A stretch of 56,775 nt of DNA. Origin: Methylococcaceae bacterium. Its GTDB lineage: Bacteria > Pseudomonadota > Gammaproteobacteria > Methylococcales > Methylomonadaceae. Positions 21,258-31,494 of the stretch are shown in pieces. Made by a program: the position numbers and the translations under genes. The DNA is taken from assembly GCA_007280895.1 (NCBI GenBank), contig QYQN01000002.1:1-56775 (forward strand), given 5' to 3'. The notes beneath the pieces were generated by a model. It was not told where the DNA came from and searched no databases. It saw only the letters and a program-made list of their open reading frames with translations. Position 1 is the stretch's first letter. Each line of letters starts with the position of its first letter.

Positions 21258-22202
21258 ATGAAAGTTAACTACATTCTGCCCGTTTTATCTTTATTAGGTT
21301 TGGTTTTTGCGGTGTATTCCACCATTAGTGGAAACCAAGCTTTACCGATTGCAGCGGCAATTGCTCAGCCCGCCTCGGCACCTTTTGCGTCTTTCATCGC
21401 AGGGTCAGGAATTGTTGAAGCAAGTAGTCAAAATATTGCAATTGGCGCACCCGTATCACGCTTAGTGACAAAGTTAGCCGTGCATGTTGGCGACAAAGTT
21501 CAGCTAGGTCAGGCGTTATTTTATCTTGATAATCGTGAAGTCTTGGCAGAAAAACTAATGCGTGAAGCCGACGTAGCCAAAGCAAAAGCGGAGCTGGGCG
21601 TGGCACGCGCAAGCCAGCAAGAAGCACAGACTTTATTTGATCTCCTCAATGCGGTCTCTGATGCGCGTGCTATCAATGCAGAAGATAAAGTGAAACGACA
21701 TAATACCTTGCTTGTAGCCAGTGCACGCACCACCAGTGCGCAATCAAGTGTTCAGCAAGCCGAGGCTGCGCTTGGCAATGTTAACGTCTTGCTCGACCGT
21801 TTGATTATACGTGCGCCCATGGCCGGTGAAATACTGCAAGTTAATGTTCGACCTGGCGAGTTTGCCGTAGCAGGCAGCGCACCCACGCCACTTATTTTAT
21901 TGGGAAATTTAGACGCGTTTCACGTTCGGGTTGATATTGATGAAAATGATGTCTGGCGGTTTGCTAAAAAAGGCAAAGCCATTGCCTATTTACGGGGCAA
22001 CCGAGCGTTTAAAACAGACTTATCATTAGCCTATGTTGAGCCCTTTGTCGTGCCCAAAAAATCGTTAACTGGCGACAGCACAGAGCGAGTAGACACACGC
22101 GTCTTGCAAGTGCTCTATCAGTTTTCTGGGCAACAATATCCCGTGTATGTCGGTCAGCAAATGGACGTATTTATTGAAACCTTTGAAGACACCAATAACT
22201 AA
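21258..22202 (+). CDS. HlyD-family periplasmic adaptor (membrane fusion protein)
   Basis: APVSRLVTKLAVHVGDKVQLGQALFYLDNRE lipoyl-like segment; RAPMAGEILQVNVRPGEFAVAG; N-terminal TM anchor. Confidence 0.9.
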   Translation: MKVNYILPVLSLLGLVFAVYSTISGNQALPIAAAIAQPASAPFASFIAGSGIVEASSQNIAIGAPVSRLVTKLAVHVGDKVQLGQALFYLDNREVLAEKLMREADVAKAKAELGVARASQQEAQTLFDLLNAVSDARAINAEDKVKRHNTLLVASARTTSAQSSVQQAEAALGNVNVLLDRLIIRAPMAGEILQVNVRPGEFAVAGSAPTPLILLGNLDAFHVRVDIDENDVWRFAKKGKAIAYLRGNRAFKTDLSLAYVEPFVVPKKSLTGDSTERVDTRVLQVLYQFSGQQYPVYVGQQMDVFIETFEDTNN

Positions 22203-22207
22203 GGCTC

Positions 22208-23698
22208 ATGATGATGATAATTAAAGCGCTAGGGTTAAGTGTATTATTGGGAGCCTTAACAGGATGCATGATCGTAGGCCCTGATTATCATCCGCCTAAG
22301 CTTGACGTGCCCAAGCACTGGCAAGGCGGCACGGTTGCTCAGCAACAACCCGTCACGGATAACTGGTGGGAACGCTTTCATGATACGAACTTAAACCACT
22401 TAATTGCCGACGTAATTAAGCAGAATATAGAATTAAAACAAGCACTCTTGCGGATTAACGAAGCGAGAGCGCAGCGCTTAGTAGTGTATGCAGCAGGCTT
22501 GCCCAGTGCCTCCGTAAAAAGCAGTGCTAGTCAGCGCTTAAATAACAGCACCTCCTCAGCGCAATCTGTGGGTGGTTTTGGTGTGGGGGATCAACTGATC
22601 AGTATTTTTCAAAGTGGGTTTGATGCGCAATGGGAAATAGATTTATTTGGTGGTGCGCAACGCACGGCAGAAAATGCAGATGCATTAGTCGAGGCCGAGA
22701 TAGAATCAAGTCGCGCAGTGTTAATAACGCTTCAAGCGGAGGTTGTAAGAAATTATAGTGAATTACAGGCAAATCGTGCGTTATTGCATGTTGCCCAGCA
22801 GCAGCGAGAGATTCAGCAACAACGTAGTGAATTAATACGGGTACGAGAAAACTCTGGCTTAGGTAGCACTTTCGACGTTGCCGAGAGTGATGCCTTCGTT
22901 GCTGAAAGTGACGCTAAAATAACGCAAATTAGTCGAGACATTGACATAACTAAACATGCGCTCAGTTTATTGCTGGGGGTAACCGCAAGTGAACTCCCTA
23001 GTTATGTAGACAATAGCACCTCTTTAGCATTGATTAACGACACGACCATTCCTAGTTTACCGTCAGATTTGCTCAAACGGAGGCCAGATATTCGTCGAGC
23101 AGAACGTCAATTAGCTGCCAGCAATGCTTCTATAGGCATTGCCATTGCTGAGCTCTATCCAAAATTAAACTTAACGGCTTTTTTAGGGCTGCAAAATATG
23201 CGTATAACTGACGTGACGCCACTGGGTAAATCGTGGTCGACCGCCGCGTCATTAAGCATGCCGTTGTTTAATTGGGGGAAAATACATGCCAATATCAAAA
23301 GTAAAGAAGTGCAATTTGATCGTGCATTGTTAGTGTATCAACAAGTAATTTTGGTAGCCTTCAAGGAAGTTGAGGATGCGCTAGTGACCTTAAGTGAAGA
23401 AACTACACGGCATGATGCACTTATTCGGGTAGTGCAAACACGGCAACTCGCCGTAAGTTTAGCGGACGCTCGTTATCAAGCAGGGGTAATGAGTTATCTT
23501 GATAGACTGCAAAATAAACATAACGCTTTACAAGCTCAAGCCGAAGAAATTCGTAGTCAGCTTAATCTCTCTACCCAGCATATTGCTCTCTTTAAAGCCT
23601 TAGGTGGTGGCTGGCAAACTACACCAGAAGTAAATGGAGCGTGCCTAGCGTGTAAAAAAAACCTAGCAGAACAGGCCCGAAAATTATTAACGCGATAA
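22208..23698 (+). CDS. NodT-family efflux outer-membrane lipoprotein
   Basis: Lipobox LTGC, MIVGPDYHPPKLDVPKHWQ, FDAQWEIDLFGGAQRTAENADALVEA, RRPDIRRAERQLAASNASIGIAIAELYPKLNL. Confidence 0.95.
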   Translation: MMMIIKALGLSVLLGALTGCMIVGPDYHPPKLDVPKHWQGGTVAQQQPVTDNWWERFHDTNLNHLIADVIKQNIELKQALLRINEARAQRLVVYAAGLPSASVKSSASQRLNNSTSSAQSVGGFGVGDQLISIFQSGFDAQWEIDLFGGAQRTAENADALVEAEIESSRAVLITLQAEVVRNYSELQANRALLHVAQQQREIQQQRSELIRVRENSGLGSTFDVAESDAFVAESDAKITQISRDIDITKHALSLLLGVTASELPSYVDNSTSLALINDTTIPSLPSDLLKRRPDIRRAERQLAASNASIGIAIAELYPKLNLTAFLGLQNMRITDVTPLGKSWSTAASLSMPLFNWGKIHANIKSKEVQFDRALLVYQQVILVAFKEVEDALVTLSEETTRHDALIRVVQTRQLAVSLADARYQAGVMSYLDRLQNKHNALQAQAEEIRSQLNLSTQHIALFKALGGGWQTTPEVNGACLACKKNLAEQARKLLTR

Positions 23699-23785
23699 AA
23701 GAAAACCTAGCTAAAAACTAGTTATTATTAGATACCCCTCGCAATCACGGCGAGTAATTGACACATAAATAGTAGAGCGCAGCGC

Positions 23786-24931
23786 ATGAAATTTATCCAC
23801 ACATCAGATTGGCATATCGGTCGGCACTTCCACAATGTCTCGTTATTGGAAGACCAAAAGCACGTGTTGCAGCAATTGCTTGAGCACATTAAACAGCAGG
23901 CCGTGGACGCGGTAGTGATTGCGGGGGATATTTATGATCGCTCTGTGCCTCCTGCTGCGGCGGTAACGCTGTTGGACGACGTGTTGAATGAAATTTGTGT
24001 CGTGCTTGGCATTCCTGTGTTACTTATTTCTGGCAACCACGACAGTGCTGAACGGCTGCGTTTTGGTGCTAGGCAATTACGTCAAGCAGGGCTACATATC
24101 ATCGGAGAGCTAAGCCAGCTTAACCAGCCAATAAGAATTCGGGGGAATGCGCAGGAGGTTTGTTTTTTTGGTATTCCCTACACCGATCCTGAATCAGTTA
24201 ACGCGCATTTTAAGCCCGACGTTGAGGTATCTACCCATGACCAAGCTCACCGTTATCTGGTTGAGCAAATTATCAGCACTAAACCTACGGACGTGCCTTG
24301 TGTCCTGATTAGCCATTGTTTTGTTGAGGGCTGGGATGAATCAGAATCAGAACGGCCGCTCTCAATTGGCGGCGCTGATCGCATTAGTATCGATGTGTTT
24401 ACTGGCTTTGATTATGTGGCACTGGGTCATTTGCACAGCCCACAGCACAAGGGTGAGCGGCAAATTCGCTACTCTGGTTCAATTTTGAAATACAGCTTCT
24501 CCGAGCAACATCAACGCAAAGGCGTTACCTTGGTGGAAATGAATGCTGAGGGTATGCACTCCGCTACGCATTTGCCTCTGCAGCCACTACGCGACATGCG
24601 TATTCTGGAGGGCGAGTTGAATGTCTTGCTGGAACAAGGCAAAACCGATCCGCATCAAGACGATTATTTGCTGGTGCGCTTAACCGATAAACACGCCTTG
24701 CTTGATCCTATGGGTAAATTGCGGCAGGTGTATCCCAATGTGCTGCACCTTGAAAAACCAGGTATGTTAGCCATGTCCGAACAGACCATTACGCGGGATA
24801 GGAAAAAACACAATGAATTGGACATGTTCCGTGATTTCTTTGAACAAACCCATGGTCAAGTCTTAACACCTGCTCAAGAGTTGGCACTTAACGCTACCCT
24901 GACAGATATTCATAAAGGAGCACAAGGGTGA
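23786..24931 (+). CDS. sbcD: Exonuclease SbcD
   Basis: MKFIHTSDWHIGRHFHN, VIAGDIYDRSVPPAAAV, LISGNHDSAERLRFGARQL, VALGHLHSPQ. Confidence 0.97.
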   Translation: MKFIHTSDWHIGRHFHNVSLLEDQKHVLQQLLEHIKQQAVDAVVIAGDIYDRSVPPAAAVTLLDDVLNEICVVLGIPVLLISGNHDSAERLRFGARQLRQAGLHIIGELSQLNQPIRIRGNAQEVCFFGIPYTDPESVNAHFKPDVEVSTHDQAHRYLVEQIISTKPTDVPCVLISHCFVEGWDESESERPLSIGGADRISIDVFTGFDYVALGHLHSPQHKGERQIRYSGSILKYSFSEQHQRKGVTLVEMNAEGMHSATHLPLQPLRDMRILEGELNVLLEQGKTDPHQDDYLLVRLTDKHALLDPMGKLRQVYPNVLHLEKPGMLAMSEQTITRDRKKHNELDMFRDFFEQTHGQVLTPAQELALNATLTDIHKGAQG

Positions 24932-27900
24932 AGCCATTACATTTAACATTGCAAGCCTTTGGCCCTTTCGCACAGCGTGAAACCATTGATTTCACTCGAT
25001 TGGGCAAGCATCCCTTATTTCTTATCAATGGTCCGACGGGCGCAGGCAAAAGCTCGTTATTGGATGCCATCTGCGTGGCACTTTACGGACAAACCACAGG
25101 TGCTGAGCGTGAGCCTGCACAAATGCGCTGTGATTATGCTGATGTTGCGCTGCTGACCGAAGTGCAACTGGACTTTCAGTTGGGCACAACCTGTTACCGG
25201 GTGCGGCGTGTGCCACTTCAGGAGCGGCCAGCAAAGCGTGGTGACGGTATTACCGTTCAGCAAGCCCAAGCGCAATTGTGGCAGCTTGATGCAGAGCATG
25301 GCGATATCTTGCTCGTTGCAAAAAGTGTCAGCGATGTCACCAATGAAATCCGTCAACGCATTGGTTTAAATGTTGAGCAATTTCGCCAAGTGATGGTGTT
25401 GCCGCAAGGTAAGTTTCGCGAATTGTTGATGGCAGGCTCCAGTGACCGTGAAAAAATCTTCAGCCAATTATTTCAAACGCAAATTTATAAGCGTATCGAA
25501 GAGCAATTGAAAGCACAGGCAGTGGGGATAAAACAGGAGGTAGAGCAGCATCAACAGCAAATTAGGGGTCTTTTGCAAAGTGTTGAAGCACCGTCGGATG
25601 CGGCAATTAATGATGAGCTGAGCCAGCTTAAGCCCGCCTTGGCGGTTGCGTTACAACAGAAAGGCGATGCTCAACAAGCACTGTTGCAGGCGAGTAACGC
25701 CAAAGATCAGGCACTGGTATTAAATCAACGCTTCGCTGCCTTAACTACTAAACACACTGAACTGGCTCAGAAAAAAGCCCAGCAATCGTTAATTGATACC
25801 AAGCGAATACGCTTGGCTGCTGCGCTAAACCATCAGAAAATTAAGCCTGTTCATCAGTCGTATCAAGAAAAAGCAAGCGCACTACAAAAATTAACTCAGC
25901 TTCTTAATGACAGTGAACAGGCTGTGGCAAAGGCGACAGTGGCAAAGCGTGATGCTGAACAGCACTGGCAGGCAGCCCAAACGGCTTTCACTGAAGTTGA
26001 CTCCTTAAAGACGCAGCAGATAGAACTTAATCAGTATCAGGGTCGAGGTGCTGAGTTGTTGCACGCGCAAACCAATTTGACGGCGGTGGAGCAGCGCTTC
26101 ACGCTCTGCCAAGATGCGGTTAATAAGCAGTTAACAACCAGAGACGCGGTGGTCGCCGAACAGAAAACCACCGCTGCCCATATTGAGCAAAGTGCGCAGG
26201 TGTTGGAGTGCTTGGCAAGTCGACAGATTGCTTTGGAAGCCTATCGGGTGGGTTATGAACAATGCAAACAGCTGGAAGACAAACGCGGCAAACAACGCGA
26301 CTTAGCACAGCACGAAGCTAAGTTACTGGAGGCTTATCAACGCAGCCTAAGCACCTTAGACACCATGCAAACCAAGGCGCGTCAAACAGAATTGGCGTGG
26401 CACACGGGGCAAGCTGCCTTACTTGCACAGGAACTTCAGGTCGATCAGCCTTGTCCCGTGTGCGGTAGCACGGTTCATCCTCTTCCTGCCCATGCCGTTA
26501 AGGCTGCCGAGCTTGTTACCAAGCAGCACGTAGACAGCGCCAGAGCCACAGAGGAGCAGTCACGTAAAGCATTGGATAGAGCAAAAGCAAGCTATGACAC
26601 ACTCCATCTGGATCTCGTGAGTCTAGGTAATGAAGTAAACCAATTGACCGTTCAATTAGGCGCTATTGCCCAGCAAGCATTAACCGACATTGGGCACACT
26701 TACCAGACTAAACAGGCTGAGGTTGACAGCTTGCTAAGACAGCAAACCGAACAGAAGCAGCGCATCCAGCACCATGCCAAACTAAACCAGCACTTGACTG
26801 AGTTGGTAGAAACGCTTGCCGTGTCGGAAACTCAGGCGAAAGTAGCGAATAATGACGTGATTACGGCGCGTGCTAATGTGCTGCAGTTGGAAAAACTGGT
26901 GCCCGCTGCGTACCGTGATGTTCAGGTAGTAAGTAATGCGATTAATGCCTTGCTTGCTAAGATTAAAAAACTAACTGCGGCGGTCACACTGGCACAAACC
27001 GATGTCACGGACAAGTCCAACCAGCTAGCTAGCGCATGCTCTAATCTAGCCACCTTAGGTCAGCAGCGTGATAGCGTGCAACACGATGCTAATCAGACTG
27101 AAGCCGCGTGGACGCTCGCGTTAAGAACCAGTACGTTTGCCAATTTTGACGACTTCCACGCGGCCTTACTTAGCGATGACGAGCAGCATTTGTTACAACG
27201 CCACATTGAAAGCTACTACTCTGAACTCGCAAATGTGCACGGTGCAGTCGATCAACTTCAAGCAGAGTTAATAGGGCAGTCACGGCCTGAGTTGGACAAA
27301 CTCGAGGCGGAACTTATTGAGAAAAGCACTGCCCTTAGTGCCTATGAGTTGGCATGGCAAACCTTGCAAGAACGCCATAACCAGTTACTTGCAGTGCAAC
27401 GCAAACTTGCCAGTGCGCACGAAAAAAATGCTGCGTTGGATGCGCGCTATCAAATTTATGGCACCTTAAGTGACGTTGCTAATGGACAAACGGGTGACCG
27501 CATCAGCCTGCAACGCTTTGTACTGAGCACGTTATTGGAAGATGTCCTCATCCAAGCTTCACAGCGACTGCATAGTATGAGCAAAGGTCGTTATCAGTTG
27601 GTGCATAAAAATGATCGAACGAAAGGGAATAAAGCCTCAGGACTGGAGCTGGAAGTTGAAGATAGTTACTCTGGCAAAAATCGTTCGGTGGCAACATTGT
27701 CGGGAGGTGAGTCGTTCATGGCCGCCTTGTCTTTGGCACTGGGTTTGTCTGATGTTGTGCAGTCTTATGCAGGTGGCATCAAGTTGGATGCTTTGTTTAT
27801 CGATGAAGGCTTTGGCAGCCTTGATCCTGAATCATTGGACTTAGCTATTAGAACCTTAATCGACCTGCAAGCCAGTGGTCGGATGATTGGCATTATCTCC

Positions 27901-27990
27901 CACGTGTCTGAGTTGAAAGAACAAATGGCGGTACGGATTGATGTCATTAGCACTGCAAGAGGCAGTCGTCTTGCTATTATCGCGCCCTAA
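24928..27990 (+). CDS. sbcC: Exonuclease SbcC (SMC-like ATPase, GTG start)
   Basis: MKPLHLTLQAFGPFAQRETIDFTRLG, INGPTGAGKSSLLDAICVALYGQT, CPVCGSTVHPLPA zinc hook, LSGGESFMAALSLALGLSDVVQ. Confidence 0.97.
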   Translation: MKPLHLTLQAFGPFAQRETIDFTRLGKHPLFLINGPTGAGKSSLLDAICVALYGQTTGAEREPAQMRCDYADVALLTEVQLDFQLGTTCYRVRRVPLQERPAKRGDGITVQQAQAQLWQLDAEHGDILLVAKSVSDVTNEIRQRIGLNVEQFRQVMVLPQGKFRELLMAGSSDREKIFSQLFQTQIYKRIEEQLKAQAVGIKQEVEQHQQQIRGLLQSVEAPSDAAINDELSQLKPALAVALQQKGDAQQALLQASNAKDQALVLNQRFAALTTKHTELAQKKAQQSLIDTKRIRLAAALNHQKIKPVHQSYQEKASALQKLTQLLNDSEQAVAKATVAKRDAEQHWQAAQTAFTEVDSLKTQQIELNQYQGRGAELLHAQTNLTAVEQRFTLCQDAVNKQLTTRDAVVAEQKTTAAHIEQSAQVLECLASRQIALEAYRVGYEQCKQLEDKRGKQRDLAQHEAKLLEAYQRSLSTLDTMQTKARQTELAWHTGQAALLAQELQVDQPCPVCGSTVHPLPAHAVKAAELVTKQHVDSARATEEQSRKALDRAKASYDTLHLDLVSLGNEVNQLTVQLGAIAQQALTDIGHTYQTKQAEVDSLLRQQTEQKQRIQHHAKLNQHLTELVETLAVSETQAKVANNDVITARANVLQLEKLVPAAYRDVQVVSNAINALLAKIKKLTAAVTLAQTDVTDKSNQLASACSNLATLGQQRDSVQHDANQTEAAWTLALRTSTFANFDDFHAALLSDDEQHLLQRHIESYYSELANVHGAVDQLQAELIGQSRPELDKLEAELIEKSTALSAYELAWQTLQERHNQLLAVQRKLASAHEKNAALDARYQIYGTLSDVANGQTGDRISLQRFVLSTLLEDVLIQASQRLHSMSKGRYQLVHKNDRTKGNKASGLELEVEDSYSGKNRSVATLSGGESFMAALSLALGLSDVVQSYAGGIKLDALFIDEGFGSLDPESLDLAIRTLIDLQASGRMIGIISHVSELKEQMAVRIDVISTARGSRLAIIAP

Positions 27991-28085
27991 GCATGGCAAC
28001 GTAGACTTTAATGCTTGCTTATGACGCCATTACTTTGGCTGTAGATTCCTATGCTTAATGGCTGAACCGCCACATTTTGCCTAAT

Positions 28086-29534
28086 TTACTCAGTGCTACG
28101 CTTATTTTTAATAGCTTGATAAGCTTCTAAGGCATGCAATCTGGACAAGGGTAAGTCTACCAATGGGTAAGGATACGTTTGCCCTAGCGTAATGCCAGCG
28201 TGGCTAAGTATGGATAACGGTGCTTCCCAAGGACGGTGAATAAACGCGTTGGGCAGGTGTTTAAGCTCTGGGCAGTAATGACGCACATAAGTGCCGTGGG
28301 GATCAAATTTTTCTCCTTGTAAGACAGGGTTAAAAATCCTGAAATAAGGTGCTGCATCTGCACCGGAACCTGCAACCCATTGCCAGCTTGCACTATTTGC
28401 AGCTAAATCGGCATCCACTAAACAATCCCAAAACCACGCCGCACCCTGTTGCCAATGAATGCGCAGGTTTTTAACTAAATATGAGCCAACCAGCATGCGC
28501 ACACGATTATGCATAAAACCAGTGTGCCAAAGTTCACGCATGCCTGCATCAATAATAGGTACGCCCGTTTGTCCCCGTTGCCAAGCACGTAATTTTTCAT
28601 CTGCTGGCTGCCAAGGAAAGTTATTAAATTTCTCGTTAAAATTTTTGCTGGGTAAGTCTGGGAAATGATACAGCTGGTAATGACTAAATTCTCGCCAGCC
28701 TAATTCGCTTAAAAAACAGTCGTTAGCGTTATGTTCTGAACAGCTTGACGCGTGAGTTAACACGGTATGCCATAGCTGATGAATGGATAATTCTCCAAAA
28801 TGTAAATATGGGCTTAACGAAGATGTACCATTAAGGCTGGGAATATTGCGTGCGTCTGGATACTGTTGAAGCCCCTTGGCTAAAAAAGCGGCAAGCTGCT
28901 GTTGAGCGGCCTGTTCACCTGGCTTCCAGTGCTGGGCTATCGTGTGATACCACTTAATTTTAGGTAGCAAACCCAGACTGTCAATGCCTTGATTTAACTC
29001 AGCTATAGCTTGATACGCAGGGTTTATTGGTGCGTCAAGGGGTAAGCGTGGCGCGGGGGCAGTTAAGCAGCCTTTGCGATAGAACGGCGTGAAGACTTTG
29101 TATGCTGTTCCCGCTTTAGTCAAAATCTGCCAGGGTTCCCACAGTAAACTGCCGTTAAAACTGTGTACCGTGAAGCCTGCTTGTTTAAGGTAGGCTTTAA
29201 TGTGTTTATCGCGGTGTATTTGCCAAGGTTCGTAGCTACGATTCCACACCACTTGTGTTGCACCCGTGTGGGCAAGTAAAGCCAGTAACTGAGGCAATGG
29301 ATCGCCACTGACCACAGTTAAGGTATGCTTAAGTGCCTTGTTAAGTGCCAGTAAAGAATGCTGAAGCCACCATTGACTTGCCGCACCTAACGCAGCGTCC
29401 ATAGCATGCGAGCAGTCGTGAATATACACAGGAAATACCGCCCCACTTAAACAGGCGGTAACTAACGCAGGGTTATCATAAGTGCGTAAATCTTGTCTAA
29501 ACCACATTAGGGTTTTATGTGTTGATAAGGTCAT
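28086..29534 (-). CDS. phrB: Deoxyribodipyrimidine photo-lyase
   Basis: MWFRQDLRTYDNPAL, NGTSSLSPYLHFGELS, FMHNRVRMLVGSYLVKNLRIHWQQGAAWF, NSASWQWVAGSGADAAPYFRIFNPVLQGEKFDP. Confidence 0.97.
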   Translation of the reverse strand: MTLSTHKTLMWFRQDLRTYDNPALVTACLSGAVFPVYIHDCSHAMDAALGAASQWWLQHSLLALNKALKHTLTVVSGDPLPQLLALLAHTGATQVVWNRSYEPWQIHRDKHIKAYLKQAGFTVHSFNGSLLWEPWQILTKAGTAYKVFTPFYRKGCLTAPAPRLPLDAPINPAYQAIAELNQGIDSLGLLPKIKWYHTIAQHWKPGEQAAQQQLAAFLAKGLQQYPDARNIPSLNGTSSLSPYLHFGELSIHQLWHTVLTHASSCSEHNANDCFLSELGWREFSHYQLYHFPDLPSKNFNEKFNNFPWQPADEKLRAWQRGQTGVPIIDAGMRELWHTGFMHNRVRMLVGSYLVKNLRIHWQQGAAWFWDCLVDADLAANSASWQWVAGSGADAAPYFRIFNPVLQGEKFDPHGTYVRHYCPELKHLPNAFIHRPWEAPLSILSHAGITLGQTYPYPLVDLPLSRLHALEAYQAIKNKRSTE

Positions 29535-29802
29535 TGGTTGCTTTAAAAAAGTTGCTGTAAGCAGAAGTAATCAGGTGTCAGCCTTGATAACCAAGGGCTA
29601 ACGCTATTGGGTTCCGTGGTGACGGTGAGGCTTATAATGAGCATGGTAGGTGCTTTAAATCAGACCACGCCACCATTCGGCATTGCGCTTAACTTAAGGG
29701 CTGTGACGCCGTGCATAGGCATAATGCAGCATACAAACATACATACGCTGAAATTATAGGTATTTCGGGTATACTTTATCGATTTATTTTTGGAATTAAA
29801 TC

Positions 29803-30525
29803 ATGAGACCTAGCGGACGTAAGCCAGACCAATTAAGAGATATTACTTTTACCTGCGGGTATACCAAACATGCCGAGGGTTCTGTGCTGGTTGAATTTGG
29901 TGATACACGTGTGTTGTGTAATGCCAGTGTTGATAGACACGTTCCACGTTTTTTAAAGGGCAAAGGTGAGGGTTGGATAACAGCTGAATACGGTATGTTG
30001 CCACGTTCTACGCACAGTCGTATGGGAAGAGAAGCCAGTTTTGGTAAACAAGGTGGAAGAACCATGGAGATTCAACGTTTAATTGGTCGGTCGTTGCGTG
30101 CAGCGGTGGATTTAAAAGCCTTAGGCGAACATACCATCACGATTGATTGCGATGTCTTACAAGCCGATGGGGGAACACGCACCGCGTCCGTTACAGGGGG
30201 CTTTGTTGCCTTAGCCTTAGCGGTTAAAACCATGCAGCAACGTAAATTGATTAAGGCAAGTCCTTTGCACGGCCAAGTCGGCTCAGTGTCTGTGGGCATT
30301 TATAATGGCGTGCCTGTATTGGATTTAGATTATGCAGAAGACAGTCAAGCCGAAACGGATATGAACGTGGTCATGAACGAGGCTGGCGCGTTTATTGAGG
30401 TGCAAGGCACGGCTGAAGGTCATGCCTTTAGAAAAGAAGAGCTTGATGCAATGCTGCTGCTTGCCGGTCAAGGTATTCAACTATTATTAGCAAAACAACG
30501 GCTTGCCTTAGGGATGGCAGAATAA
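29803..30525 (+). CDS. rph: Ribonuclease PH
   Basis: [77 protein letters not shown]. Confidence 0.99.
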   Translation: MRPSGRKPDQLRDITFTCGYTKHAEGSVLVEFGDTRVLCNASVDRHVPRFLKGKGEGWITAEYGMLPRSTHSRMGREASFGKQGGRTMEIQRLIGRSLRAAVDLKALGEHTITIDCDVLQADGGTRTASVTGGFVALALAVKTMQQRKLIKASPLHGQVGSVSVGIYNGVPVLDLDYAEDSQAETDMNVVMNEAGAFIEVQGTAEGHAFRKEELDAMLLLAGQGIQLLLAKQRLALGMAE

Positions 30526-31145
30526 TGACAGACTCAGCGCAGATAGTGTTGGCCAGTAATAATCAAGGAAAAATCAAAGAAATCCAGGCGTTGCTGACAG
30601 GTGTTCAGGTGTTAACGCAGTCTGTTTTTGGTATCGACGCGTGTCCTGAGCCTGCCTGTACTTTTGTGGAAAATGCCTTATTAAAAGCCCGACATGCGGC
30701 ATTGCATGCGCAGTTACCTGCCATTGCTGATGATTCTGGCATCATGGTGGATGCCTTAAAGGGTGCGCCTGGCGTAAGGTCGGCGCGTTTTAGAAGTGCT
30801 GTGGCGACAGATGCTGAAAATATACAGCATTTATTAACTGTGTTGCAGGCCGTGCCAGCGTCTCAGCGCAGGGCACGTTTTATCTGTGTGATGGTGTATG
30901 TAGAGCATGCAGAAGATCCCTGTCCACTCATTGCGCAAGGCGTGTGGGAAGGAAGCATTACTACGCAGGCGCATGGCGTACAGGGCTTTGGCTATGATCC
31001 AGTCTTTTGGGTGCCAGCTCTGCACTGTACAGCGGCAGAATTAGCGCCAGAAATTAAAAATACGTTTAGTCATCGTGCGCAAGCAGTGCAAAATTTAGTA
31101 GCATTAATGAGGGCAAAGTCTGCATACCTGACTGGCATCGTTTGA
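30525..31145 (+). CDS. rdgB: XTP/dITP diphosphatase
   Basis: IVLASNNQGKIKEIQALL, FVENALLKARHAA, AIADDSGIMVDALKGAPGVRSARF, GFGYDPVFW. Confidence 0.98.
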   Translation: MTDSAQIVLASNNQGKIKEIQALLTGVQVLTQSVFGIDACPEPACTFVENALLKARHAALHAQLPAIADDSGIMVDALKGAPGVRSARFRSAVATDAENIQHLLTVLQAVPASQRRARFICVMVYVEHAEDPCPLIAQGVWEGSITTQAHGVQGFGYDPVFWVPALHCTAAELAPEIKNTFSHRAQAVQNLVALMRAKSAYLTGIV

Positions 31146-31360
31146 GCGAGTGGTTCTTGCCACACATAGTTATTTGTTACTCGGTCGTTGTTCTTGATGT
31201 GTGACTAAATATTGTCATTCCATTTTATCAAATTGAAATCCACCTGACCCGCTAGGGCAAGCTTAAATCTACGTATTCCATTTATGAAAGTTTTGCCAGA
31301 AGGGTGTCTTGGTAATCAAAAATCATGTTTATAAAAATTAAGCAATTAAATTCCTAGACA

Positions 31361-31430
31361 GGGGACAGTCACACGATTTTATCGTGCTTAGCTGATACTG
31401 CCCACAGTTAAGCTGTGGGACGTGTGTCCA
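31361..31430. repeat. Branched inverted-repeat element (possible REP-like element or structured leader)
   Basis: Outer arms GGACA(gt)CACACG / CGTGTGTCC enclose hairpins cacgat-ttt-atcgtg and cccacag-ttaag-ctgtggg. Confidence 0.5.
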
Positions 31431-31494
31431 GCGCTTATGCACAAGCCTAGTTAACGTCATCATTATTATTATTACATTATTTTATGGAGTATTT

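Noticed and set aside
31457-31480. ATT microsatellite before the Pat-like gene
   Set aside because: Short, AT-rich, non-coding; likely low-complexity only.
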